A DNA stretch of 64,000 nucleotides from Hygrophila difformis (lineage: Eukaryota; Streptophyta; Magnoliopsida; Lamiales; Acanthaceae), in NCBI GenBank assembly GCA_030278955.1, contig JAOANR010000015.1:15547917-15611916 (forward strand). Direction: 5' to 3'. Of this stretch, positions 1 to 9,666 are shown one piece after another; within the stretch, counting starts at the first letter, position 1, and each line of letters opens with the position of its first letter. Both the position numbers and the translations under genes were made by a program. The notes under the pieces are model-generated. The model saw only the letters and a list, made by a program, of their open reading frames with translations, ran no database searches and had not been told where the DNA came from.

Positions 1-1
1 T

Positions 2-497
2 TATAAGGCTCCTATAGGAGTGTCTCCATATAGACTAGTCTTTGGTAAAGCTTGTCATCTTCCAGTTGAATTAGAACATAGAGCATATTGGGCCATCAAA
101 ATGCTTAACATGGATGTTCAAGCGGGACAAGAAAAGAGGAAATTTGATCTGTCGAAACTGGAAAAAATGAGACTGGAAGCATATGAAAGTAGCAAGATTT
201 ATAAAGATCGAACTAAGAAAATTCATGATGCAAAGATAAAACATAAAGAATTCTATGTTGGTCAAATGATTTTGCTTTATAATTCTCGTTTGAAATTGTT
301 TCCAAGAAAGCTGAGATCAAGGTGGACAGGACCATTCCCTGTTGTAGCTGTTCATGAAAATGGAGTTGTCACAATTATGCTTAATGAAGGAGAAAACAAT
401 AAATGGGCACAGGCTTAAGGAATCTATTGGTCAACAAGATTTAAATATTCAAACTGAATACTTGAATAACCCTAGTTCTCTGAATTTTTTTTTTTAA
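2..497 (+). pseudogene. Integrase C-terminal part of element A pol (Athila-type), partial and frameshifted
   Basis: The frame is open from base 2 and reads into [19 protein letters not shown], the conserved stretch after the DDE core in Athila/Tat integrases. It continues through the basic region ([17 protein letters not shown]) and the [15 protein letters not shown] motif to a stop at 416-418. Element C has the homologous segment at about 12480-12880 on the other strand. The last residues lie in a second frame from 402 (NGHRLKE and onwards), which is the family's usual ending, so one base has been gained or lost near 397-402. The integrase core, RT and gag lie to the left of the window. This decayed end anchors the identity of element A; it cannot by itself encode a working integrase. 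Confidence 0.85.
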
Positions 498-513
498 AAA
501 AAAGGGGTGGGGT
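493..513 (+). other. Polypurine-like tract after integrase of element A
   Basis: A run of A followed by GGGGTGGGGTAC lies just after the end of integrase. It is followed, at a distance typical of a U3 region (about 635 bp), by a TATA box at 1148. In element C the matching position holds a copy of the true polypurine/LTR junction (12271-12309), so this may be a degenerate internal junction. Only its purine richness and position support the call. Confidence 0.3.
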
Positions 514-587
514 ACTACCCAGGTTAACTGAATAGTATTCCCCTTTTTCTTAAGATTATTGTTAATTTTCTATTTTTGTATGTTTTT

Positions 588-590
588 CAG
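588..590 (+). other. Candidate 3' splice acceptor downstream of integrase
   Basis: A T-rich tract ending TGTTTTTCAG before GATTTTC is a strong plant-type acceptor. It lies between integrase and the first F-box ORF. Spliced subgenomic RNAs are the usual route for expressing genes downstream of pol. Nothing in the window identifies the donor. Confidence 0.35.
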
Positions 591-729
591 GATTTTCAAG
601 AAATGAAGCTGTGATGGACTAAGAAGGAAAAAGAAGAGATTCTTCAAACAGGTTTTTGAGTATTGAACAAATTGTCATAAATTAAATTTTTGATCTCTCA
701 ATTTAGTATTCACATCTTGTTTCGAACCG

Positions 730-1011
730 ACAAAGCGTGGATGAGATTGAAGTTTAATGACTCACGCTTTGTAAAAATTTATAAAGCGAGAAGAAAACTA
801 TTGGATCTATTCTGAGTGTATGAAATTCTGATAGTCTTTTCTCGCTTTGTTGTTAAAAACATTGGTGTGAGGAATTAAATGTCCACGCATTGTCAAATTC
901 ACAAAGCGTGAGCAAGCTCTTAAACAGACCATAGAAAACTATCCTCGCTTTGATAATCCACAAAGCGAGGGACATCTTATATGTCACGCGCTTATGATAA
1001 ATAAAGCGAGA
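730..1011 (+). repeat. Array of short inverted repeats with CTCGCTTTGT / ACAAAGCGAG and CACGCTTTGT / ACAAAGCGTG arms
   Basis: About five arm pairs lie in 280 bp: ACAAAGCGTG with CACGCTTTGT (730-773), AAAGCGAGAA with TTCTCGCTTT (784-850), CCACGCATTGT with ACAAAGCGTG (882-910), CCTCGCTTTG with CAAAGCGAGG (945-970) and a weaker pair ending at 1011. The spacers are AT-rich and unrelated. The array lies upstream of the TATA box at 1148 and F-box gene 1. Similar arms (CCTCGC, GCGAGG, CACGC, GCGTG) recur in element A's 3' LTR upstream of its own TATA box. A transcription-factor array or hairpin RNA source is inference. Confidence 0.7.
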
Positions 1012-1147
1012 GTTTGGGAATTTGAACGGATAGATTTTCAAAGACCTTAAAGACCAAAATACCCTTCCAGACTCTTCTTCTTCCTTTTCATTAAACCATC
1101 ACACGTCGTTTCAGTCTTCTGTTATTGTCACATAACTTTCCTTGGTT

Positions 1148-1155
1148 TATAAATA
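1148..1155 (+). promoter_or_regulatory. TATA box upstream of F-box gene 1
   Basis: TATAAATA lies 60 bp before the ATG at 1216, leaving a short leader. With the inverted-repeat array at 730-1011 it forms a promoter-like block resembling the U3 regions of A and C. Confidence 0.5.
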
Positions 1156-1215
1156 ACCAGTCACCATCTTCCTTCCATTCATATTCCTTTGAGTTCTTTC
1201 ACTAAGAAATTCTAA

Positions 1216-1955
1216 ATGGCTGGAGTAGTTCCCAATCGTAGAACTTCCATTTTAGATATCCCTGATGAAATATTGGGGGATATTTTATCAAGATTGGGGC
1301 AAGAAAAAGTTAGAGACCTAGCCAGAACAGCTCCAACTTGCAGGAAGTTTAACAGAGCGAGTGAACTTCCTGTTGTGCGAAGAAGGGCAAATGTGGTGGA
1401 GGAAATCACTGCTGAAAGAACTCATGATCGAGAATATCGAGCCTTCCTGAGAAGATGCAGGCAAGACAACAACTACATGCTCAACCTGGAACCTGCATTG
1501 GAAGCCTTCCGGAACACAGGACTTATGGAGGCTGCTTTTGAAGTTTTGCAGCCAGGAATAGAGGATGAATATCATCCTTCAATCTTCATCAAAGCCTTCA
1601 TTCTGATGAGTTCAGAAAGCTTTGAGAGGATTGATGAAGGCTGTATTTGATGGGATCAATCTTCAAGGAAGAAGAGCACATCCGGAGGATGAAGGAGAAG
1701 ATTAGCAAAGTTTTTGCCAACAGTAAAGAGGAACCAAATCAATTCTTAGGGCAAAAACATAGGGATTATTGTCAGTACTTGGCCCCTCATGACAGAAACT
1801 TAGTTTTGCAACCTCCACATTTCAATTTTGGTGCCACAAACATCAACTGTTTGTGTTGTGAGGTTACAATTTTAATTAAGGATTTGAGGGTAGCCTTTAA
1901 TGAGTATGTAGATGAACTAGATTCAGACTTTGAGTCTGATTTAGAATTTGATTAG
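1216..1955 (+). pseudogene. F-box-like gene 1 of element A, one frameshift
   Basis: The ATG at 1216 opens a protein with an N-terminal F-box (LDIPDEILGDILSRLGQEKV, about residues 13-32), where an F-box would bind SKP1 in an SCF ubiquitin ligase. A helical middle follows (NNYMLNLEPALEAF, then AAFEVLQPGIEDEYHPSIFIKAF), as in the plant F-box group resembling At2g35280. The first frame stops at 1648-1650. The family's next motif (EGLYLMGSIF) is in the adjacent frame, open to 1955, so a single extra base near 1640 splits a protein of about 245 residues. The C-terminus has a Cys cluster (NCLCCEV) and an acidic tail ending DLEFD. It follows integrase in the pol sense and has its own TATA-like promoter. 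Related ORFs lie at 2580, 34663, 35591 and 10330 (- strand). It is probably inactive; the F-box assignment is by motif only. Confidence 0.7.
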
Positions 1956-2579
1956 GCTGAGTCTTTGATCTTTATAATGTCTATTCGAATGTAATCATTT
2001 CAACCTATGATTTTGTATAAATGAAAATTTTGTGAATAGTTTGGTCCTCGCTTTATTTTTCTCTCAAAAATGTTTTTAATCTATAAATATTTCTATCAAG
2101 TTTATTAACTCAGTTTTGAGTTATTTTCAAATCCGCTGACAAGGCAAGCCTAGACTTAATCATTAAATCTAAAGAAAGGGATATACTTGAGTACCCTACT
2201 CTACTGTTTTCTTAAGACTAGGTCGGCCTATTCTCTATATTCTTCTTCTTATTTACATCTTTTCAAATCATTTTCAAATTTTTCTCTCTCTCTCTCGAGA
2301 AGAAACCGCCATAGTCTAAGTTTTTTCTCGATAATCCGTAAGCTTTTAAGCTTATCTTATTGTCTTCTTCGTGATGTTTAAGTTGCAGTTCTTGCTTGTT
2401 TACTGTTGTGTTCACTGAAATGTTTGCTTCGCAACATTAGGGTTTGCATTCTTTTTGCATTGCTTGAATGCGATTAGAGTCTTAAGCCTAGATTTCTCAT
2501 TAATGGAACCAAAACTAATTTCTTCTTTAAAAACTCGCTTAACAGCATTAACATTGGAGAGCATGCTTCTGAGTTCTCT
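1956..2579 (+). other. Spacer between F-box genes 1 and 2, with promoter-like sequence
   Basis: There is no coding sequence I can support. A TATAAATA lies at 2083-2090 and a CT-rich tract (CTCTCTCTCTCTCG, near 2283-2297), typical of plant 5' leaders, follows. The F-box 2 frame is open without an ATG before its F-box, and CTTAACAG near 2538-2545 could serve as a splice acceptor. Confidence 0.3.
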
Positions 2580-3058
2580 GTGCTACAACTGACTGATCTT
2601 CCACTGGACATCATTGGGGAGATTTTGTCACGAGTAGGGCAGGGTAGCTTCGAAGACTTGCTCCATAGTAAAGAAACATGTACTATATTCAGAACCGCTT
2701 CAAACTATCCTACTGTTTTTTGGAGGTTCAATGTAGAGGATCCTGTTTTTAAAAGTATCTATAACGAGTCCTCTGGTAAGGTTGAATTCCTACATTCTTG
2801 CGGAAGGGCTAATAATCATATTCTGAATCTTCGCAAAGCATTGGAATTATTTATACAAGGTGAAGAAACCAAAGCATTTCAAATTCTGAATGAGAGGATT
2901 GATGATGATCATGAGTTTTCTCAGTACATAAAAGCGATGTGCTGTTTAAGTAGAGTTGCTAAAAGGGAAATTGATAAAGGGCTCTATCTAATAAGCCCAT
3001 TTTTAAATGATAGGTTTACAAGTTATAATTTTAGATATAGGCTTCTTACTGTACTTTT
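2580..3058 (+). pseudogene. F-box-like gene 2 of element A, 5' part (cut by element B)
   Basis: The frame carries an F-box (LTDLPLDIIGEILSRVGQ), then the family's middle region (NNHILNLRKALELF, then AFQILNERIDDDHEFSQYIKAM). It is open from about 2500 with no ATG before the F-box; the first in-frame start-like codon is GTG at 2580, so a spliced upstream exon or loss of the start is likely. Reading is cut at 3058, where element B's LTR begins (TGTAATACC). It resumes in frame at 34225 after the duplicated CTTTT/CTTTC. The family resemblance to F-box 1, 3 and 4 is clear along the whole length. Confidence 0.7.
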
Positions 3059-3449
3059 TGTAATACCCGAGAATTTTCCAACAATAAATAAATACAATAA
3101 ATAAATAAATGAAGGTAAGGAAATGAGAAATGAAATTTAACTTAAAAAGGAATTAAAGGAATTTAATCAAATAAAAGGAATTAAATAAAGATAAATAAAT
3201 TGTTACACGGGAACCCGACACCAATGGACTCGAAAACTCGAGTCCAAACATAAATTTAGATCCGAGGGAAATGACGATACAGAATAGGAACCCGAAGATG
3301 GCCCGGAAATCGGAATCCGGGAGCATAGAGGGATAGAAGTCCGAAAGAGAGGAGGAAAAGCACGACGGATTGCACGACCCGCCCGGACCGAAGTCCAGGC
3401 GTGAGCCGCGCGGTGGTCGCACGCTGTTTGGCTCGGGGGCGCGCCAACC
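3059..3449 (+). repeat. Element B 5' LTR, first piece
   Basis: It matches 31665-32055 nearly base for base, beginning with an AAATA-rich stretch and ending in a GC-rich block (GCGCGCCAACC). It stops where element C's LTR (TGAAACTTTTG) begins. The last 5 bases, CAACC, are the target duplicated by C. Confidence 0.9.
3445..3449. repeat. Target-site duplication of element C, left copy (CAACC)
   Basis: CAACC here and CAGCC at 23495-23499 flank element C. The uninterrupted 3' LTR of B has CAACC followed by CCGCATCAGC at the same place, so the right copy has one substitution. Confidence 0.75.
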
Positions 3450-6135
3450 TGAAACTTTTGACAATTTCGTCACACGAGTATTTTCTAAAATATCCCAGGT
3501 TAAATTTATTAAATGAAAAGAGTTATGATTCATGGGAAAGGGGTTTAAGGATATAGTTCACTTTTTATTACTCATGAGGGGAGACTTTTGAGTTCAAACG
3601 ACGTTATGGACCTCCCCGGCATGAAACTTTTGACAATTTCGTGCCTTGAAGATCCTTGCCATGAAACTTTTGACAAGTTCCCACTACATGAGCATTTTCA
3701 GAAAGGTCATAATCCTGGTGTTCAATTTTATTTAGTGAAACCATTTTATGAAGGCGGAGTTGGGATTAAGGATATAGTTATAGGTTGTCACGTTTTTATT
3801 ACTCGTGTTAAGAAACTGTGGCCCGAAAGCGCACGGAGTCAAAAATTGCAGTAATTTATAGTAAGACCGGATCGTTCACTGGAGGATGTGCGATGGAATC
3901 AGGCCCCCGTCGTTTTACTAGATTTTCCATTCGTATTGCTCCAATTGGTTTGAAAAGTGATTAACATCTACTGACTGAATTTAAACTAGATTACAAAAGC
4001 ACTTAAATCTATTCTACGAAGCACATGAATTCTATTCTAGAAAGCGGGTAAAATTATTCTAAGAATGCGGTAAATACTATCTATAAAAGCAATGAAAATT
4101 TACACTATGCTAGCTATGAAGCTGATTCATAGACAGAAGGGACAGGAAGAAAAGAATAAAAGTTGGACAAGATTTAGATAAGGCAATATTAAACTTCCAT
4201 TTTTATACACAGATCTTTGCTTGGGATAATCCTGTCAGATAGCTAATTCTCATGCTCTCAGTACTGCGTTCCCTTTAACAGACAGGTACTTACAGTATGA
4301 GTTTACATGTTCTTAAGACCGCAAATTCTAAGATACCACAGATTTGTAACTGCCCCGGCCAGGGTATGTTATTTCTTCTGTGGTGGATGAGCAACACCTG
4401 ACAGATCATTTATTGAAATGTCAAGTACTACTATCATTCTCCCATGTCACACCCAAAGATTCTAATCGAGCCTGAACTATCCCTTAACTGTCAATCCTAG
4501 TAGCAGTTACACAACTCTCAACACAACCGAGTGACCTCTAACGAAAGCATTTAAAAGAAAGCATTAAAGAAAGCATTTAAAATCCTATCGCTCGGAGGTT
4601 TTGAAGGTCTGACCCTGGTAGTAAAAGACAGCTCCCCATCAGAATGAAGGAGTATGGATCAAGAATTCCCGGCTCTCGGTGAACTACTCGTGTGTTCACC
4701 TCCTTCCAGGTGGTTATGAGATACAAACTAATGAAATGAACTAATAAATTAGTTCATTCCGGATGCACTCACTCAGGACTCAAAAATAGGCTTTGGCAGA
4801 AGAGGATAGCAGTTGAAAGAAAACTCAACCCTATCTTAGAAAATAACCAAGGCCTGGATGTTGTTCCTCTAAGATTATTTACTACACTGTATTTGAGTCC
4901 AAGTGGACCCCATCTCGGTGTAATATTTAATCTCAGATTCCCAACAAACAACAATTTTGGAAAATAATGAATCTGAAAACCATTCCCTAAACAGGTACTA
5001 GACTCTCAATTAAAACACAGATCCTTTCAGTCTAGATGAGACCTAATTGCTGACTCTGCTTCTAATTTCCCAAAATCAACCCTTGACAGAATTTGAACTA
5101 GTCATAACTGAAGAATTTATCCCTTTCTCAGATCCGGATTTTACAAAGGAGTTTTTGTTGTAAATTTAATACACAATATCTGTTTAAATCTGGACTTCTA
5201 TTGTCCAAGGAAGGATCCCAAAATATTATAGACCACCATAGTACATAATATTATCATGCATAAAGATATATGGAAGTGTAAAATTAATTGACCCAAAATA
5301 TAGAGGCGGGTCTAGACAGAGAGTGAAACACAAATATGAAGTGGTCAGAGGACCAAAGTAATGGCAGAATAATCGGGTGGACTGTAAACATCTACTGTCC
5401 AATTTCCCAATTACTCGGATGGAGCGAATTTAGACAGCTTAGTCCCTACAATGGCAGCGTCAATGCCAGTTGGGCCTCTACTGTCTATGAATTCAGATAA
5501 AAACCTACATGCTTCCTTTCTGCAGTGCTTATCAGCTAATGTTGACAGACATCAGCAGAATTATACTACAGACTGGAATTTGGGTTTGGAAATTAAGATA
5601 AATAAAATAAAACTGTATCCGGATAGGAATCAGTTGAGCAGCTATTATAGTCCCGGATGGACGAACCGCCAAGGCTTCCACTGACTGCCATCCAGACCAT
5701 GCAAAATAACACTTAGTAACTAATATCCAGAATACGAGCTAGTTATCCGTGAGGGAATACCCGCCAACATTAGTCTGATGTATTCTTTACTAATTGTTAC
5801 ACACAATACTCAAAAGACAAAAGAAATTAAAATAAGCTAAATAGAGGAACCCGCATGAGAGACATTGGTTTCTCATGCAAGGTTATGGACGTAGTCCGTA
5901 ATTGATAGCTTTAATAATCCCTCCTACCATAATTAATTACAGTGCGGATTATCTGTTTAAGGTATCACGATTTTGTTTATAGAAAAATATTTTAATGGAT
6001 ATTGAACAAAGTTCCTTTAATCCAAGTGATTATTGATCTCCATTATTACTAATATTGACCTTTAATTACTGGCTTAAGGGTTCAATCAATTAATTGTGAA
6101 GATGGAGAATGGAAAAATCTGCATAAAGATGCTAA

Positions 6136-6728
6136 TTACGACGCTAAGCAGATATTTCGACGCTAAGCAGATATTACGACGCAATCCTAGGATAGCGCCG
6201 TGAGGGCAACGTCGTCATGGGTTGGTGAAAGAGATGAGAAATTACTGGGGTTAAAGGGGTGTGTACGACGCTATACACTAAACTACGGCGCTATACAAGG
6301 ATAGCGTCGTAGGTGTAGCATCGTAGGTGGTTTGAGAAGTTGGAGAAGAAAAAAATTTTTGGAAAAAGAAGGGATGCTACGGCGCTAGACATTAAATGAC
6401 GACGATATCCTAGGATAGCGTCGTAAGGATAGTGCCGTAGGTTAGGTTTTTAGAAGTATTTATGAAACTGGGGAGTACAACGCTAAACATTAAATGTCGA
6501 CGCTATCCTAGGATAGCGTCGTAAGAATAGCGTCGTAGGTGGGTATTGTGAGAAAGAAAAAGTTTTGGGGACCTACGACTCTAAACAGAAGTTACGACGC
6601 TATCTGAGGATAGCGTCGTTGGTTTAGTGCCGTAGGGCAAATTTTGTTTAAGTCTGGACAACTACGGCGCTAAACCTCACCTACGACGCTATCCAAGGAC
6701 AGCGCCGTAGGGCGGTTAGCGTCGTAGC
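6136..6728 (-). repeat. Palindrome array 1 in element C 3' LTR (TACGACGCTA / TAGCGTCGTA), six units
   Basis: Units start near 6136, 6256, 6372, 6477, 6572 and 6661. Each is a nested four-arm palindrome: TACGACGCTA, spacer, TACGACGCTATCC, GGATAGCGTCGTA, spacer, TAGCGTCGTA, with small changes such as ACGGCGCTA. Spacing falls from about 120 to 90 bp. The central pair often meets at CCTAGG. In element orientation the array lies downstream of the TATA box, so it would be transcribed and could fold into strong hairpins. Confidence 0.85.
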
Positions 6729-7382
6729 TACCCCAGAAATTTGTTGTTGTTCGGGTGATGCAATCTCTGCGATTGCAAACCCTATTTTCAAGTTCATGGC
6801 TCACAAATGCATGATAATGAAGAACAGATAATAAACAGTGAATGAAAATGCAAAAGAGATGCAAAACAGTGAAAGAAAGACAAGCTACACCACTCATTTA
6901 TGAACCACAAACCCAAGTGAGGGTTTTCAACCAACATTTCATGCATGAATCCCAAAATAAAAGCAAAACAACACAAAACCCACATAAAACAGTAAGATAA
7001 AATGACCAAAGGGTCATGAAACCAAAAACAAAGCAGTAAATCCATGGACCCATGTCCATTTCATGATTTTGGGATACTTTTATTGATTAACTTCCCATTT
7101 TTCATTGAATGGTTTGATAATACCCATCATTTGGGTATTTCAAACCTAAATAAGAGTTTAACAAAACTGGAAATCATATAGCCGTGGCTACCTAGGTCTA
7201 AAACATGAAAACTAACATTAATCTAAGCTAACATTAAACTAAAGAAACAAAAACAGTGCATAAAAATAAATAATACAAAAAAATTAAGCTAACTACCTAA
7301 CTAACCTACACACCCCAAGAACAGCAGTTGTCTCCAAGTGTGAGAATGTTATGAAGTGACAAGACCAGGGAGTCAACACCTC

Positions 7383-7390
7383 TATATATA
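7383..7390 (-). promoter_or_regulatory. TATA box of element C 3' LTR
   Basis: TATATATA lies about 650 bp inside the LTR from its U3 end, right after (in - sense) the palindrome array at 7449-7716. The 5' LTR has the same site at 22837-22844. Confidence 0.5.
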
Positions 7391-7448
7391 GGCGAGAAAC
7401 CCTAGGCCCATGGGCCCCAGGCCTTGAATTTTGAATTTTGGCAAGGCT

Positions 7449-7716
7449 TACGACGCTATAGATGGCTTACGGCGCTATCCTTCTACGGCGCTATAGGTTT
7501 AGCGTCGTAGTCTTCCACTTCGAAGACTCTCTCTGTCTCTCAGTGAACAGCCTACGGCGCTATCCATCTTTTACGGCGCTATACTTGATTACGGCGCTAT
7601 CCATGCTTAGCGCCGTCCACTCTTCTTCAGATGTCAGCTTTGGTTTCCTCCTACGACGCTAGACCAAGCTACGTCGCTATACATGTTTAGCGTCGTGGTT
7701 GTGTCTAGCGTCGTAA
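7449..7716 (-). repeat. Palindrome array 2 in element C 3' LTR, U3 side, three units
   Basis: Three units built of TACGACGCTA/TACGGCGCTA arms followed by TAGCGTCGTA/TAGCGCCGT arms, starting near 7449, 7554 and 7652. The array ends about 60 bp before the TATA box in the direction of transcription, so it sits in the promoter-proximal U3. Confidence 0.85.
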
Positions 7717-8041
7717 TATCCTGTAAAATCAACTTTTTGTAGGTTTTCATTTCTTTTCCCATCTTTTTGTATTTTGCGGGCTTGTTTTATTCTTTTGCCC
7801 ATCTTTTTCATTCCTTTTTCTTTTCTCTTCTTTTTCTCATGTTTTTGGATTTTTCTAACATAAATGTGTAATAAAATTACATATCTATGCATTTTTCACA
7901 CCAGCTCAATATTTTTACAATTATGCATAAATCAGTCCAATTCAACTGCTTTCTTATCGAATATAAGACCGGAATGCGATCAAATGCCCGTTTCAGACAC
8001 GGAAATGGATTGAAAATAATGGTCATTTCTGGCCATTATCA

Positions 8042-8077
8042 ACATCCTCACATTTAATACTGATCGTCCCCGAGCAG
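8042..8077 (-). other. Stem-loop and polypurine tract of element C, next to the 3' LTR
   Basis: Read on the - strand: a stem CTGCTCG-GGGA-CGATCAG (8077-8060, one mismatch), then exactly 18 nt, TATTAAATGTGAGGATGT (8059-8042), then the LTR start TGATAATGG. Element A has the same layout at 41132-41167 with a perfect stem CCACTTG-AGGA-CAAGTGG and an 18-nt tract differing at four positions. The polypurine tract primes plus-strand DNA synthesis; the role of the stem is unknown. Confidence 0.75.
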
Positions 8078-9666
8078 TCAGAGTCAATGTTCTAAAGAAC
8101 ACGGACTCTGCATATTCAATTCATTTTCGTGGCTTCATAAATCTTATTCTTTTTGGATTGGGATAAGACAATCAAAAACTACAAGTGTTAAATTCCCTTG
8201 ATTGCAGTGTTTAATGAAATGATACTTGCTCACTACATCGGGCCTACAAATCAAACATTATTATAAATCCTTCATGAATATCATGTTCGAAAAATGCAGG
8301 GATTAAGAATCAGAATTAAGGCATGACATGAACATGTGCATTAAAACAGAGCCTCACATGTAAGAGAATCGGAAAATTCACTCACTCTCAAATGGGGTTT
8401 AATCATTAAACGCTCGAAATCAATTTTAATTAAATTATCCCATAAGCTTGCAATTGGACCAACTCGCCACCGGCTCATTTCCTCAAATCGAGATCTTGAG
8501 GTCTTATTCAAGGGTTACAACGGGACATACGGTTGTAGCATTCGGTAGGAAAGGGAAATTATTGGGCTAAGAAGTGGCAAAAATTAATTCTATCTTAATA
8601 TGGCATATTTTCAAGATTAATGATCATCATTATTTCTTCTTTTTGTTTTCTTTTCATATTGCATGACGTTAGACTATGTCTAATTTGCTTTGTCATTTTT
8701 TTTTTGATCGGATTTTTTGAATACCAATTGAAATTTTGTTGATGATCAAAAATTGTAATGCCTTGATAAAATTTCATTCTTGCACACTTGGGTTTGAAAA
8801 ATTTTTTTGGTCTTTTTGGAAAGTTTGGAATAATATAGAGGGCTTCAAAGAAAAATTAGACTTAAGGCTCAAATTGGTTAATCCTAAAGGGAAAATATTT
8901 TTGGGTTTTGGGTTTCAAAAGAAGGACAAAAATTTTGGTTTTCTAAGTGCCTCGATCATATGCTCAATTTCGGGAGTATGGCATGGTCTTGAATCGGTCC
9001 CAATTGCAAGTTCTAGTTTCCTTTAATCAAATTGATTCACACATTAAAGAAAATAAATGAGTAAAAGTGACTCATGGCTCAAATCTCACAAGGTTGGATT
9101 GATTCATGTCATACAATATTCTCAAATTTAATCAAAGCTTAATCCCAACACTTTATTCAATCAAAATCTCTAACATGCAGATTTATTACCCAATAAGCTG
9201 ATCGCATCATTAAATTTTTATAGCTCAAAACCTTAGGAATTCATGTCATGCATGTTTTCAATTATATTATCCCAATTTAAGAGTCTGAAGATTTAATCAT
9301 AAGCCTAAATTCAACATGTGAATTTAGAGCAGGTTTATGCATACTTTTGCTGGTTATTTAATTTAAAGCAGTAAAGAGGCACTGCTGGCATACGGAGTAT
9401 GTCAACAGCATATTTTTGGCCTGACAGTCACTTATTCATCTCGGACTGTCAGACATCTTTTCAAAGGAAGCAAATAAAAATTGTTCGCGGTTCTCAAAGC
9501 TTGAGTTCCATTCATGGAAAGCAATAAATACATCAATTTCAAGGGATTCCTATGCAGTTTGTACGATCCTGCATACAAAAGAGGAAATCCCTTATATGAT
9601 GCCTACACTAGAGCTTAAATAAGAACTAGAGCATACTAGGATTCATTCCTCCTTCCTTCTTCTCTC
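8078..9666. other. Non-coding stretch between F-box gene and 3' LTR of element C
   Basis: AT-rich, with no ORF I can support on either strand. It probably contains the 3' untranslated region of the F-box transcript. A 96-codon + strand ORF at 8736-9026 has no recognisable content. Confidence 0.5.

Larger units (their letters stand above)
3450..8041 (-). repeat. Element C 3' LTR (4592 bp)
   Basis: It aligns along its length with 18922-23494. In element orientation it starts TGATAATGGCC (at 8041) and ends with three spaced copies of TTGTCAAAAGTTTCA (plus-strand copies start at 3450, 3622 and 3662). It holds two palindrome arrays (6136-6728, 7449-7716) and a TATA box at 7383-7390. Relative to the 5' LTR there is an extra segment of about 19 bp in the first array near 6150-6170. 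Small ORFs inside it, including an 88-codon one shared by both LTRs, have no recognisable content. Confidence 0.9.

Noticed and set aside
1216..1955. F-box gene 1 as an ordinary host gene
   Set aside because: It follows an integrase tail in the same sense, and relatives occur in the same position in element C. I cannot fully exclude a host gene without a syntenic comparison.
3588..3854. 88-codon ORF present in both LTRs of element C (also 19060-19326)
   Set aside because: Its conservation follows from LTR duplication. It lies across the TGAAACTTTTG repeats, and the divergent LTR at 63600 does not keep the frame.
6136..6728. Regularly spaced short palindromes resembling a CRISPR array
   Set aside because: The context is a plant LTR retrotransposon, the repeats come as inverted arms with irregular spacing, and there are no cas genes. 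It is an LTR-internal repeat.
6670..7045. Overlapping - strand ORFs of 75 and 83 codons in element C's LTR (repeated at 22124-22499)
   Set aside because: Duplicated only because the LTR is duplicated. The hydrophobic, Cys/Phe-rich translations look like translated non-coding sequence, and they overlap the palindrome array.
8736..9026. 96-codon + strand ORF in element C
   Set aside because: No recognisable motif, antisense to the element, and codons reflect AT-rich composition.
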